A DNA stretch of 64,000 bases from Rhizophagus clarus (GCA_015698045.1 BLAL01000229.1:1586001-1650000); one strand, 5' to 3'. Positions 34,591-47,020 are shown, counted from the first letter of the stretch. Translations and numbers: made by a program. Notes: a model not told the origin generated them from the letters alone.

Positions 34591-36860
34591 CCGTATAGCG
34601 CTGCATACAGTACCCCCCATAAATAGTACCCCCCATAAATAGTACCGGGGTATTATTCAAAGTTACATTCGGGTATTCTTGAAATATACCCCGGTACTAA
34701 TCAAAATTCGATTTTGAATAGTACCTGGGTACTAATCAAAGTTTCCGAATCCGGTACTAATTAAAATTTCCACTTTATGTACTGTACACTTTATTTAATT
34801 GTAATGAACAAAAGCATAAACTTTATGAAAATTAAATTGAAAATTTTATTAACGAATCAATTAATATTGTTACTATTGTTATACAATCAAAGCCACTTAT
34901 TATTCCCATATATTAACGTAATTTGTTCCTTGCTCATAATAACCAAAATATTCATCATCATATCCATCCTCCTCTTCTCTATATTCACTCTCTTCCTCCT
35001 CTTCATCACATTCGTCCTCCTCCTCCTCTTCCTCCTCCTCCTCATCATCATCATCATCATCCTCATATTCATTATCTTCTTCCTCCTCATCATCATATTC
35101 CTCGTCTTCGTCATTTTCATATTCTCCATCACTTTCATCCTCTTTATCCGATAACACCACCACTTCATCGTTGAGTTGATTGTTTTGTTTGAGACGATCA
35201 TAATTAAAAATCCAGTCGTCTTCAGTTCCGTCGCGTTTATTGGAGATTCCGCAGCATTTGAAAGATCGCTGAATCAAATTAACGTCAACTGCATCCCACG
35301 AATCTTTAACCCAATGTGCTACTGTTTCGTAAGAGGGCCTTCTGAATTTACCGGTTGGTGTTAACTCTTTTATGGTTTCTGCCATCCACTCATTGTAGTA
35401 TCTTCGCATCTATAGGGTGAATAAAAAATTTTTATTAATTTCTTTTAAAATAGAATCGCATCAGAAATCAGAGGTAACGTTGAAGGGAATCGAAGGAAGA
35501 GTTAGAGAAAAATTAATAATTTACCTTTGATTTAAATGATTTATTTACCGAAACGTCCAAGGGCTGCAGGCGAGATGTTAATCCCCTGGGAATAATCGCA
35601 ATATTAGTCTTTTTTTCGCCAAAACGCCTTTTAATGGAATCTACAATATGAGCAGAAAACGAATCTAAAACCAACAATGACTGTGGATTGGAAAATCTTT
35701 CACGTTTAGCCCAAACATTTTCTATCCAATAAAGCATCTCATTTTCGTTCATCCATCCTTTTTTGTTTGCTCGAATGATAACTTCCGGAGGAAAATTTCC
35801 TCGCAGAATATTTTTGATTTTGAAAATTATAAGCGGAGGAAGTTTCGTCCCATCAGCCATACAGGTTAACACTACTGTAAAGTTGGATCTTTCGTGACCC
35901 GTAGTGCGGATGCTAACCGATCGTGCTCCCAATTCATCAACAGTAATATTAGCGGGCAGGTCAAAGGATACCGGCGTTTCATCCATGTTTCCTATATATG
36001 CTAAGGGATAATCATGTTGTATACGCCGGTACATGATGAATGCCAAAAATGCTTGCTGTTTTTCGATCAAATCATCAGGTAAACATTGCGCGATAGTAGT
36101 ACGACGACGATTACTCAATCTGTTTCGGTTCATAAAACCATCTAACCACTTGTTACTAAAAGCAAAAGACCTGATACCAGAATACATAACTTGCCATTGA
36201 CGTTGCTACGCAAGTGCCTGAGCTTTCACTTGAATCATACTTCGTGTAACTGCATTTTGATTTTTTCTTTTTTCTTTAACCCAAGCAACTAAAGCAGTTT
36301 CTAAAGCAGGGTATTTTGGTTTTGCACCTATATTTAAACGTTTTACACCTGGTTGTGCTTGAAGTAACTGCAGTTTTTTTGATATCCAGTCGCGAAGTTG
36401 TTTTGTTTGAATATTAAACTTGACTGCCGTCTTATTTTTACTATGGCCATTTTCATGATACATAATAATTGCAATTTTTTCATGCGCGTTCCATTGTCTT
36501 CGCTTTTTTTCTGTTACTGTTGAGCGGTTACTTTTTTTATTTGCGCGAGGACCCATTTTTTATGAATGAAAATTTGCAAAATAAGAACGCGAAGAACGCG
36601 ATTGAATTTCATGACATCAATTTATTCTGATCTGAATTATGATCATCATTACGGCAATTGAATTTATTAAATTTTTAACATTTTACATTTGAAAGTTTTT
36701 ATTTCGATTTAAAACTGAATTTAAAAAACCGTTAAAGCTATTTTGATTACTTAATTTTATTATCACATGATTAGTACCCCCCCCTTTCAATGTACCCCCC
36801 TTTTATAGTACCCCCCTCCTCATGAATAGTACCGGGGGTACTATATGCAGCGCTATACGG
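34591..36860 (-). mobile_element. Tigger/pogo DNA transposon, nearly complete
   Basis: A 2270-bp element with inverted ends CCGTATAGCGCTGCATA at both termini, a TA on each side (34589-34590 and 36861-36862), and subterminal GTACCCCCC-type repeats inside each end. It contains one transposase gene on the minus strand. The TA target, the CENP-B-type DNA-binding region and the DDE-1-type domain place it in the pogo/Tigger branch of Tc1/mariner. The ends are almost identical, which suggests a fairly recent insertion. Confidence 0.85.
34900..36556 (-). pseudogene. Tigger/pogo transposase, one premature stop
   Basis: Exon 1 (35525-36556) and exon 2 (34900-35409) join in phase 0 through GTAAAT and CCCTATAG. 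The product would be 513 residues. The N-terminus has a psq/CENP-B-type helix-turn-helix region (WNAHEKIAIIMYHENG, NIQTKQLRDWISKK) and the DDE-1 core follows: YIGNMDETPVSF with the first Asp, LLVLDSFSAH with the second and RLQPLDVSVNK with the third. The tail is a long Asp/Glu tract. Frame is kept throughout except for one TAG at codon 117, between QALA and QRQWQV, where a Gln codon is expected. The copy is therefore probably inactive, though recently so. Confidence 0.82.
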
Positions 36861-36862
36861 TA

Positions 36863-37560
36863 AATCATGTACCCGTAGAAAATCCATTAACTTCACGCAA
36901 CTTAACCTGAAAAAATTACTTATACCAGTACATTCTTTTTATTCACTTATTTGCTACAAGATATAATAAGAATAGTTTTTTCGGAAAAGAATCTTTGATA
37001 AATATTAAAGATCTAATACTAATCCACGAAATTTGAGTTAAACTTGATTAATAAAACTGAAAAGAAAATGGATTTATATACAAGCATCTAACTGGAAGAA
37101 ATCTGGCATTGTTAGAACGTTAAAGTAAAACTTAGAAAAGAAGCAGCAGAAACAGAAGCCATTGAATTACAAATATTAAATAATAAAAATAGACTAGGGC
37201 TTAATTTCATAGTAATTTATAAATTGTGGATAATCTCCATGCAATGTTCGTCTGTCCGTACACGTGATCAATTATTTGTCGGCATGGAATTACACCCGGT
37301 AGAGGAAATTATACCATGTATTTTGTTTTTAACGTAACGTTTATTAGGTAGATTTAAGATAATAAATATCATATATTATGTATTAATTTCATTTGTGAGT
37401 AATCCTGAGTACATTCTAATCACAAAAAATTAAGTGCTCGATTTTATGAAATCTAATTGATTACACTAAAAACATAACACTTGCATTAAAATTTGTGAGA
37501 GATTTAAAGCAGCGAAGCTAGCTTCGGACCTCAGTTCCCGTCACTAGTATATCTTGATTA
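36863..37560. other. Intergenic, nothing recognised
   Basis: About 700 bases between the Tigger element and the second GST segmental unit. I see no frame, terminal repeat or match to other parts of the window. Confidence 0.5.
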
Positions 37561-37872
37561 CGAAAAAAGCTTGCCATATGTCCTGCAACCTATGAATTTC
37601 GAAGGTTTTAGTCGGTCGTCAATATACCTCCGATTTATATTAACATTTCCTAATTGGTTTGTTCATGGACTGACTATAAATTATCGGTAAAATTATTTCA
37701 AAATCTCCATACTTTCAGATCGGAATCGGATGAATGTATATAACTATCCAAATCTAGATAAAAAATAAAAAAATATATTATGAAAATAATTAATGTTGTA
37801 ACCAAATTAATTGATTAGAAATCGAAGATAAAATAATTTTATTTTGGACCGAATTTTTGAGTCAAAATTCTT

Positions 37873-37880
37873 TATAAATA
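37873..37880 (+). promoter_or_regulatory. TATA box of GST copy 5, displaced
   Basis: TATAAATA sits in the usual TTCTTTATAAATACTTTCTC block, but 783 bases before the ATG instead of about 120, because the leader is split by inserted DNA. Confidence 0.6.
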
Positions 37881-37902
37881 CTTTCTCAAAAATACCTTGT
37901 TG

Positions 37903-38583
37903 ACATCAATTGTTAAGCAAATACTTTTGTTAACTGTACCACTTTTCAATTTTTGAAATACTATTTCATATGATAATGGGAGATACTTTTCACGAAATTG
38001 ATTTGCCCCGGTAATTAAACCTCCTACAAAAAATGCAAATATAAATAATTATATAAGTAAAATTATTAAATAAAGTGAAATTAATTGAATTTAAATAAAA
38101 TACAATTCATACCATTTTTACAATATCTTAATAAAAATGGTTTTAATTTTTCTATCTTCTCTAAAGGAATATCCGCGGCCACTACATCTTTATTAATTCT
38201 TTCCTTTCATTTATTGAATTTTCAAATGATGGCAAAGTTCTTTGAATTGGTAAATTAATATCAGTAGTTTTATTCTAATGTGATGTTTATCTACAGCTTA
38301 TGTTCAACTCCTGTATTGCAAAATCGAAACCACAATTCATTGCCTTGTACAATTTAATTCTTCTCGATATTCTGCACTTTGTAATAAACGTACATGTGGA
38401 ACAACCATTTTAGAACAAAAATTGATTACGTATTAGAAAATTTTTTTCTCCAAAAAGATTTATTGATCGTCCAATTAAAATTAATCTAAGATTATCCAAT
38501 AGATTAAAATATCGTGAAAAAGCTAGAAAAATCGTGACCGTGATAAAATTGCTAAATTAGTGATAGAATCGTGATCAACACCC
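37903..38583 (-). mobile_element. 681-bp insertion in the GST copy 5 leader, with transposase-like exons
   Basis: Against copy 4 the promoter reads CCTTGTTG, then this insert, then TATTTCAAT. On the minus strand two coding-like pieces are joined by a GTATGA...TTTTGTAG intron: ADIPLEKIEKLKPFLLRYC (about 38105-38180) and GLITGANQFREKYLPLSYEI (about 37905-38025), continuing to NKSICLTIDV. The pattern resembles the segment before the first catalytic Asp of hAT-like transposases. No clear TIR or target duplication was found, so a captured fragment is as likely as a whole element. Confidence 0.45.
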
Positions 38584-38655
38584 TATTTCAATTTAAAATT
38601 TCTTTTTAAAATAATAAAAATTTTCTTTTCTTGTAAAAAAAAAAACTTGTAAAAA

Positions 38656-39374
38656 ATGACTATTACAGTTTTCGGATACCCTACATCTCCTTACAGTCGT
38701 ATGGTATACTACGTTCTTAAAGAATTAGGATTATCTTATGAAATTTCTCAACCAAATAACGACGAAGAAATTAAAACTCCAGAATATTTAGCTACCAAGC
38801 ATCCTTTGTAAGTGAAAAAATTTTTCTTTCACTGAAGTTATATGTACGTCACAAGTTACTGATCTTTTTCTTCTTTTTTTTTTTTAATAGTGGAAAAATT
38901 CCTTATCTCGATGATGATGGATTTCATATTTACGAAACTCGTGCAATTGCTCGTTATTTGGTGAATAAATATCAAGGAATCAAAAATTCCACCGTTCTTA
39001 TTCCTCCCGATGTACAAAAAGCCGCTTTGGTGGAACAATTTATCTCAGTAGAAATCTCTTATTATACTCAATCGCTATATAAAATGCTTATACCATTAAC
39101 ACATATTGAAATTGATCTTAAACTTGTTAATGAAGGTCGTGAAGAACTAGAAAAAACTTTAGATGTTTATGAAAAATTGTTGGAAGGCAAAGATTATTTA
39201 ACTGGAGAATTTTCTTTGGCTGATCTTCTTCATGTTCCTCTTACTTCTATCGCATTTAGCGCTGGTGAAGGTGATTTGTGGAATAAACGTCCAAATGTTT
39301 CCAGATGGTGGAAAAACATTACTGAACGTGAAAGTTGGAAAATCATTTCCACTGAAAATAAATCAACACAGTAA
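38656..39374 (+). CDS. Glutathione S-transferase, phi-like (copy 5)
   Basis: Exons 38656-38807 and 38891-39374 give 211 residues. Ser11, the GKIPYL loop and Glu66-Thr67 are all kept. Compared with copy 4 the helix-4/5 link has lost four residues (IPLTHIEIDLK where copy 4 has the longer LTLKRLHGIEPDLK), in frame. The protein is otherwise nearly the same as copy 4. Its promoter is separated from the ATG by the 681-bp insert, so transcription may start elsewhere or the gene may be silent. Confidence 0.85.
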
Positions 39375-39964
39375 TATTTTTTTTTGAAATCTTGTTAAAT
39401 AGCTATTATTTATTTATGTGTAAGCAATATCATATATTTTTAAATAAATTGGTAATTTTTAACTGATTATAAATAGCCCCATTGATGAAGGTTATGTGAT
39501 ATAGGATATTCGTCGCTCACTTTGCAGAAACCTTATATTTTTAAGATAAATTGGCATCACGGCAAAACAACGTGATTAATCCGTTATTTTGTGCGTCGAT
39601 ATCAAGTGTTATACGACGCGCTGTGATGTATTGTCATAATGTTTTTTAATTTACTGCAAAAACAACATCATTATGCTAATTTTACTATTGTAAATATGTA
39701 GTCAATGTGAAATTATTTATTATTTACAATGTTGTAAATATGCTTTAATTTCATGTGCTATTACATTAATACATTAACTACCTATTAAAATATATATTCT
39801 TAAATGCTATATTTTGCATCACTTCACTAATAATCTGCCGGTCACAAATACTGTTTCATCGATTAAATGGTACTTTTTTGCAATATCTACTCCTCCAAAC
39901 GCGTCCAAAGAGTACGAACCAAAGAGACCAAAAAGGAATCTTCTATATTCGCATATCACTTGCC

Positions 39965-40690
39965 GGCCTAAAAAAAGAATGAATGAACTTTTTGTAATTT
40001 TATTAAATATGAAATATTAAAAAAACAAAATAGCCCACCTACGTTTCGCTTGCTATAATCTTAGAATAAAGAAACCATCTAAAAAAAAGGAAACAAACTT
40101 TTAGTAAAGTCCGTTAAATAAAATATTAAAAATGATTCAAATGTTACTTAACATTGTTAGTTGCTCATTGATTGGTTATTAAATGAGAAGTTTACTAATA
40201 GTTTAGAAATAAGAAATTCTTAAAAAAGCAAATTATATCTAATGAATTTTCTAACCTCAATTCAATTCAATGTAACCTTGTAAGACATTTTGCTGAAATC
40301 CTAAGACCAAAAAACCTGGACCCACTTAAAAAAAAAGAAAGTCAATAACAAGTTTAGCAAAGTTAGTTAAATTAAAAAAGAACAAATTTTTTCTTTTTAT
40401 TTGCCAATATTCTATGCCCAGACTTGAAAAACTAAGGAAAGACGAACATGATATAGTAATTTTTGTTAAAATAAAAAGGAAAAACATTTTTACTTGCTGG
40501 CATCAAAATCCCATGTTTCTAAAGATCCGAAGTCGTATTAGCTGTCTATAAAAGAAGGAAAAGTGAAATGTTAGTATCATTTTATTAAAGGTAATAATTA
40601 ATAAAAATCTCTTCCCTACTGCACCTAGTCAAAAGCGAAGATAATCCTAAAAAAAAAGATAGATTAGTACCAAAGATAGAAATAAATAGT
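39965..40690. repeat. Degenerate tandem repeat array in the 3' flank of copy 5
   Basis: Counterpart of 32805-33480, with the same CTTGCCGG, CTAAAAAAAG and TTTAGTAAAGT words at roughly 130-base spacing. Confidence 0.5.
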
Positions 40691-40972
40691 AAACAATAAA
40701 AAAAAAAACCGAAATCTACTTCCTTTTTCACAGGAAAAGCCGTTGAAACTAAAATAAAACCTGGCCGGATGGGTGTTTATTTTCATTTTACTCTTTATCA
40801 TTATCATTATTAAACGTCTTCTTTTTGACCTGTAGCAGTACAACTTACTTCCTATTATTAAATAACAAAGAAGTTTAAATAAAAAAAGGATATTTTTTAT
40901 AAAAATTTATTCATAATTACACTTTTAATACGCTTAAAATTTAAAATATTAATCTTAATTTTATAGGATGAG

Positions 40973-41194
40973 ATGAAGATTCGTCATATTCTTGTCATCA
41001 ATGTTCCTTTGATTACTTGGAGACATAAAACAAGTTTTTTATCAGTAACTGTAACGTCATTATCATCATTGAACATGGAGGTAAATGAATCGACAGAAGA
41101 AATCATGAAGCCAGTAAGTAGTAAGAAAGAAAAAAATAGAATAGCGAATGGAAAAATAAAGGGACGAATTGGTGGAAATGTAGAAGGAAGATAA
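40973..41194 (+). CDS. Small coding-like fragment, unknown
   Basis: An open frame of 73 codons (ATG at 40973) that matches the interrupted patch at 33735 in the partner unit. Near its middle is a Ser/Thr/Glu stretch EVNESTEEIMKPVSSKKEKN and its end is basic (KIKGRIGGNVEGR). A further Lys/Glu-rich piece follows in another frame. It is either a fragment of a host exon carried along or a chance frame; no family recognised. Confidence 0.25.
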   Translation: MKIRHILVINVPLITWRHKTSFLSVTVTSLSSLNMEVNESTEEIMKPVSSKKEKNRIANGKIKGRIGGNVEGR

Positions 41195-41835
41195 TGAGGA
41201 AATGGAAAAGGAGAAAGAAGCATTAATAAATAGTCAAGAAGAAAAAGAAAAGATTGAGAAGGAACTGATGATAATATAGATTCGATAAATTTCTTTTTAA
41301 AGTAAATACTTTGCTTTTTCACTACATAAAACAATTATTTAAGTGAAGAAAAAAGGGAAAGAAAAATAAATTATGAGGTAAAAGATGAGAGAAATCAAGG
41401 GATAGAATGAAAGAAAAAAAAGTTTTATTTTATTCTAATATAGTATAATTCTTGTACATACAAAATAAGTATTCTTAATTAACATTGTAAGTTTCACTAT
41501 AAAGAATTAAAAGAAAAAAAGAATTTTTTTTTGTTTTAGGTTTATTTAATATAGTATGTCTTTTGTTGATCATTTATTATAGTATCACAAGGTTATTGCA
41601 ACTGCGTTTTTATATCAATGAATTTGATTTTAAAAAATTTTTTTTTTTCACTTTGAAAATTTAATATCAAAATAATATTATTTAATGCTATTACGATATC
41701 TCTAACAATGCAGTCACAATAGTCACAATATCATAAATGTATTGCGACTTCGTATTAATATAAAACACATTGTCACGTTACTACAATCACGATGTTATAC
41801 TATAATGAAAGTGCTGTCATAAATCACAGGTTTCT

Positions 41836-42273
41836 TATGAAGCGCCATACTGATCAAAAACCTGGGTTTAAACCCCAGATCAAACCCCGAATTTTCCTAT
41901 AATTTATCCCGGATCTGACCTATCCTGTATTTTATTTTACCAGATTAATTGGTTAAACTTCACAGAGTGTAGTAACCACACTGCGATATACTTACAATTT
42001 CTTTATTAAATCAAAATTAATAAAATCTAACAGCTTTTTAAACAAAACTTTTACAGTTTCTTTAAACTGTCTTAACTCTTAGCTGTTTTACAATATTATT
42101 TCTTCCTCATTATTAGAAAAAAAATTATTTATGTATTTGCCTGTAACAAATAAATAAAAATTTTCGGTCTATACTAATAGATAGGTGTGATAATCTCATA
42201 ATCATGCCAGTAAAGTTTAAAATGGGATGATCCGGGTTTAACCCCCAGACTTTGATCAGTGTGGCGCTTCATA
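41836..42273. mobile_element. 438-bp non-autonomous TIR element with observed empty site
   Basis: Ends TATGAAGCGCCATACTGATC and (inverted) TATGAAGCGCCACACTGATC match over about 20 bases, and GTTTCT stands on both sides (41830-41835 and 42274-42279). The partner unit reads CACAGGTTTCTACTAAGC at 34487-34504 without the element, so the empty site is visible. Subterminal stretches rich in GGGTTTAAACCCC/GGGTTTAACCCCC add a second inverted pair. A 5-6-base duplication does not fit hAT (8) or Tc1/mariner (TA); I leave the superfamily open. Confidence 0.8.
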
Positions 42274-42922
42274 GTTTCTGCTAAGCATTATATATCCCAA
42301 AATATTATTTAACAGGTTCAGTTCGGACATTTAAAATAATCATAAACAACACGACGCATAATTCAGTATTAAATAAATTCAAAAATTTTTATTGGCGCAA
42401 GCGCGTATTTTAATAGAAGGCGGTCAATAGAGAAGGAGAAAATCCAAATTTTGGTCAAAAATTTAATTGAATAAACCACTTTGCTGATTTCAGACATGTG
42501 CACAAAATTAGCTTAATAACCAAAATTAGCGAAAATTTTTTGATTTTCCCCATTTCTATTGAGAGTGCTGATCATTTTCAACAATGTTCGCTGCGCCTAC
42601 TGCGTGCAACATTGCGCATAATCGAAAAAAAATTTACGGAAACTTTTTATTTTGCCGAGCGCCTTTCTATGATTATGTGGGACATAAAACTTATTATTAA
42701 ATAGGCAAGGCGAAGATTAAATCCATGTCGTAACTAGAATAGTCCATACAATGAAGTATTTACTTCGAATACGTAGTCATTGTTTTTTATGGAAACTTAT
42801 TCATCAAATATATTTCTAATTTATGATTAGCTTTCAAAACCTCTAGACAGGAAATCAGATAAATTATCTAATTCTAAATAAAAATACTTATTTTTTAGAT
42901 CGAATTCTTAGCTAAAATCCTT

Positions 42923-42930
42923 TATAAATA
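42923..42930 (+). promoter_or_regulatory. TATA box of GST copy 6
   Basis: TATAAATA in CTTTATAAATATGTTCTCG, 114 bases before the ATG. Confidence 0.65.
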
Positions 42931-43036
42931 TGTTCTCGAAAATACCTTATCGTATTTCAATCAAAGATTATATTTTTTTTAAAGAATAAATAAATAATAA
43001 AATTTTCTTTTCTCGTAAAAAAAAAACTCGTAAAAA

Positions 43037-43764
43037 ATGACTATTACAGTTTTTGGAGACTCTATGTCTCCTTTCAGTCGTAATTTATACTACGTTCTTA
43101 AGGAACTAGGATTGTCTCATGAAATCGCTCAACAAAACAATCCCGAAGAAATTAAAACTCCAGAATATTTAGCTACCAAGCATCCTTTGTAAGTGAAAAA
43201 TTTTTTTTTCTTTCACTGAAGTTATATGTACGCCACAAGTTACGGATCTTTTCTTCTTTTTTTAATAGTGGAAAAATTCCTTATCTCGACGATGATGAAT
43301 TCCATATTTACGAAACTCGTGCAATAGCTCGTTATTTGATAAATAAATATAAAGGAACAAAAACTTCTACCATTCTTATTCCCTCTGATGTACAAAAAGC
43401 CGCTTTGATGGAACAATTTATTTCAGTAGAAACCTCTTATTATACTCCACCTCTAATTAAAATGGTTGGTCCATTAGCATTGAAGAAACTTCATGGGAAC
43501 GAACCTGATCTTAAAATTGTTAATGAAGCTCGTGAAGAACTTGAAAAAACTTTAGATGTCTATGAAAAATTGTTGGAAGGCAAAGATTATTTAATTGGAG
43601 AATTTTCCTTAGCTGATCTTCTTCATGTTCCTCTTACTTTTTATGCTTTTAGGGTTGGTGAGGGTGAGTTATGGAATAAACGTCCTAATGTTTCTAGATG
43701 GTGGAAGAACATTAGCGAACGTGAAAGTTGGAAAAATATTGTCATTGAACATAAATCAATATAA
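43037..43764 (+). CDS. Glutathione S-transferase, phi-like (copy 6)
   Basis: Exons 43037-43188 and 43269-43764, 215 residues. Ser11 stands in GDSMSPFSRNLYYV; the proline of the usual GxPxS is Ser9 here. The glutathione site GKIPYL and Glu66-Thr67 is present. Helix 4 reads TSYYTPPLIKMVGPLALKKL, different from both neighbours. LIGEFSLAD replaces LTGEFSLAD of the other copies. Confidence 0.9.
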
Positions 43765-46700
43765 TACACAATATTTTATTCTTTATTTATTATATTATAT
43801 ACTGTATAAGCAATAGTGTATTTCTTTAAATAAATGGCAATTTTTAATTGATTATGGATAATCTTATATTCCAAAGTATTATTTAACGGTCCAGTTCACA
43901 TAAATCGGACATTTTAAAATAATAATAACACTGCATTAATTTAGTGATAAATTCAAAAAATTTTTATTGGCACAAGCGCGTATTATGTATGGTTGACATG
44001 CGCGCAAACTTTAAAATCATGTTTAAAAAAAAAAATTTTTATATATTAAGTAAAATTTTAATACTAATACGCGTAAGACGAGCCGTGATGGTCAAAAGTG
44101 TGTAGGATTATATGCATAGCGCGTATACGCTATAATTCAGTGTTGTACACCGGACAGTGTCCGCCAAAATTAGGCGCGGACATTCCGGGACATGTCCGGG
44201 ATTTTGTCCGATTACACGTCCCGTATTATAATTGTCAAGTGGGACATGTCCGGCATTTTCAAGAACTGTCCGGGACATGTCCGCTGTCCGCGCTAAGCCA
44301 CAGAAAAATGAAATATACTAGTTGATTGCATGAAAAACAAATATTTTAAAAATATTCTTTTTCCAACAAGATACCAGATATGGCAAATTGGCAATGTTCA
44401 ATGAATATAAAAACTAAATTTTTGAGGATAAGTGCGAAGATTCCGCCTCATCCTTATTCTCGTATTTTTCGGACAAAGTGTCCGGGACAGTAAAATATCC
44501 GGACACGGACGCGGACTGTCCCGTCCCGGACGTCCAAAGTCCGCGTCCATGTCCCATGACAACCCTGAGCCGCTATATTCTACGGCGGGTTAACCCTGTT
44601 CTGTTAGATTAACCTGTCGATTTCGGGATAACTTTCCATAAAAAACAACGTATATGCGCTATAGAATATATCGTGTACTCGCTTTATTTTAATTTGATTT
44701 TGGACCAAATTTCAAATTATTAAGGGATCATTTTTTACAAAAGTATCTGCCGTTTCACATATCAGGTACCCGCCGTTTCGCGTATCGGGTGCCCGCCATT
44801 TCACATATCGGTCCTCTATTTCGGTATTAGAGATGAGATAGTTTCATTCTTAACGTTTGAATTAAATTGCATTACCAGGATTAAGTTATACTTGATAATT
44901 CTTAAAAAAAAAAAATCTTTAAACAGTTTATAAAATGCTCTTTTTTATTAATATGCTTTTTTTTATTAATAGGCTAATAAAAAAAACATTAACCTCGTTT
45001 TTTAACGTTTTCATAATACTAATGATCGCTTATGATTTTAACTTTTTGATGAGAAACGATTTTAACTTTTCTAAGAAAATCGTTAATCACTCTAATTAAA
45101 AAGACGGTTTAATGTTTTTTTTCTAAACCGTTAATCGTTCATAAAAACCGACTTTAATTTTTTTTTAAATCGTCTTTTGATTTTTAATGTTTTTTTTAAA
45201 AAAATTAACAAAAAAAAAAAAAATTTTTTTTATTAATTGTTACAGCAAACAATAATGATTTTATTTCAAGATTTTTATCATTTCAAAAAAGAAAATTTAA
45301 AATTTTTAACATTTTTTAATTATTAATAAAGAACGTTCTCGCAACGTTTATTTTAATAAAATCCTTTTGTGGATGAGTAGTTTTCAATCCAACTAGAGAA
45401 CTTGGCAAAACTTTTTTCTTTAGTTAATGTTGAAAGACTTTCCAGTATTTGAAAGGAAATTGGCTTCAGTTTTTTCTTATTTCTTATGAGTCTAGACACG
45501 CATATTCTGGTGAGCAAGTCTTTTTTTTATAACCGTGAAAGTTTTTTTTACTTCCTGGTTTCCTGCATTACTAAAATAGCATTAAAAAAAAAAGACAACA
45601 CGAACATAGTAATGTTCGTTAGGACAAAAAATTGAAAACCACCTTGTCTAGTTCTCAAAAAAAAATAATGCGTAAAAAACTGGAGTCTGAAGATCGCTAG
45701 TACCCTTGTAACAGGTACCCGCACAACAGGTACCCGTCGCTTCTCAACGGGTACCTGCCATAACATATATATTAAGGATTTGAGTCAATGTGCGCTGCGC
45801 CTACTGTGCGCATCACTTTGCTGAGCGCTTTGGGACATAAAACTCATTATTAATAAGCAAGGAGTAATTAACTAAGTCATGTAGTAACTAGAATAGTTCA
45901 TACAATGAATTATTTACTTCCACATACCAATGGTTAGTTAGTACATGTTATATTTTATAGTAAGTATATGATGGCAACTTATTCATCAGATATCTTTCAA
46001 ATGAATTATCCAATTCTAGTTATTATTAAATTTCCCAATCCATATTTCATTATGACAATTCATTATCTGTTATTATTTAATTTTTTGGTCTAAACAAATT
46101 ATGTTAAGGTAGTACTTAAATATAGTCCAATCCAAATAGATCAACAATCTAATCCAAATCCAAGCCTGTACGCACTCATTATATCATAAGGCGTAATTAA
46201 TTAAAGCCATGTTGTAACTAAAATAATCCATATAGCGATGAGATGAAAATTCTACATATTTTAATTAATCATCACGCGCTTACTGTACATGTTAATTTAT
46301 TACTTATTTTTACTAGTATTATTCTACACCGCCACAGGAGGTGACTGGTGAACGTACCACCGACAAGTTCTCGGTAGTCGGCATCAAATTTTGTCATGTG
46401 TCCCGTACATTATGAAATCAGCTGTAACTAATTTTTTTTAAGGTTGCCGGATGAAAAGCATGACTGTTTTTTCATTATTTTTTTTTTTAACAAATTAAAC
46501 TAACTTATTTTTCTCTTTTTTAGATGATCAATCTGAACAAAGGACGAGAGAAAGAAGCATTCGGTTGCCAGCAGTACCAATGAGAAAAGGTCTGACATGT
46601 AGAATTTCTGTGCAGACTCAGCCTTTTCTCTTTAACTAACTATTTCTAACGACCAACGGTTCGTTGCCTTTTTTTTAAATGAGTCTTTCAGTTTACTTTA

Positions 46701-47020
46701 GGCGCGTGGAATTTCGATGTATAACCACATTTAACAAACTTTATTGACAGTTTTCTTTTTATTTTGTAGGCGGCCAGTTTTCAACTCTTTGGAGGCAAGT
46801 ATTGTGTCTCTTGTCATGTGAATTATTAAGCGTTCTGCAACTTTGCGAATTTCAAAGAGTTATAGTCGGTCGGTTATTTCACCTTCATTTACGTTTCTAG
46901 TTAGTATAATTAGTCAGGGTCATAATTTCAAGAATTCATTATACTAATTAAAGAATCGTATTTCTTTATAAGTACGATCTTAAAATTTCTTATCGGATTT
47001 CTTTTTCTTTGTAAAAAACA
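43765..47020. other. Long intergenic region between copies 6 and 7
   Basis: It holds a hAT-like MITE candidate (44138-44567) and GGTACCCG-type words repeated at 44765-44800 and, partly inverted, at 45705-45765. Around 44940-45210 there is a T/A-rich tract with AACCGTTAATCGTT palindromes. No gene is supported; the minus-strand frame at 45548-45766 is compositional. Confidence 0.5.
44138..44567. mobile_element. 430-bp hAT-like MITE candidate
   Basis: The left end CAGTGTTGTACACCGGACAG and the inverted right end CAGGGTTGTCATGGGACATG match imperfectly, and the interior of both halves is full of GTCCGGGACATGTCCG-type words. GCTATAATT just left and CGCTATATT just right could be a damaged target duplication, with a four-base offset. 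It is far richer in G+C than the surroundings. Confidence 0.5.

Larger units (their letters stand above)
37565..42370. repeat. GST-containing segmental duplication, unit 2 (copy 5)
   Basis: Partner of 31120-34588 with the same landmarks in the same order. Differences: an insertion of about 680 bases in the GST leader (37903-38583), a 438-bp TIR element at 41836-42273, and the absence of the Tigger transposon. Confidence 0.8.

Noticed and set aside
34777-35201. Three open frames opposite the end of the Tigger transposase (Ile/Leu-rich, His/Pro-rich, Met/Lys/Arg-rich)
   Set aside because: They are shadows of the GAA/GAT repeats that encode the acidic tail.
32805-40690. Possible multi-exon gene in the 3' flanks of GST copies 4 and 5
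   Set aside because: The regularly spaced CTTGCCGG and CTAAAAAAAG words first looked like splice ends, but the interval pieces give no continuous frame; a degenerate tandem repeat explains them better.
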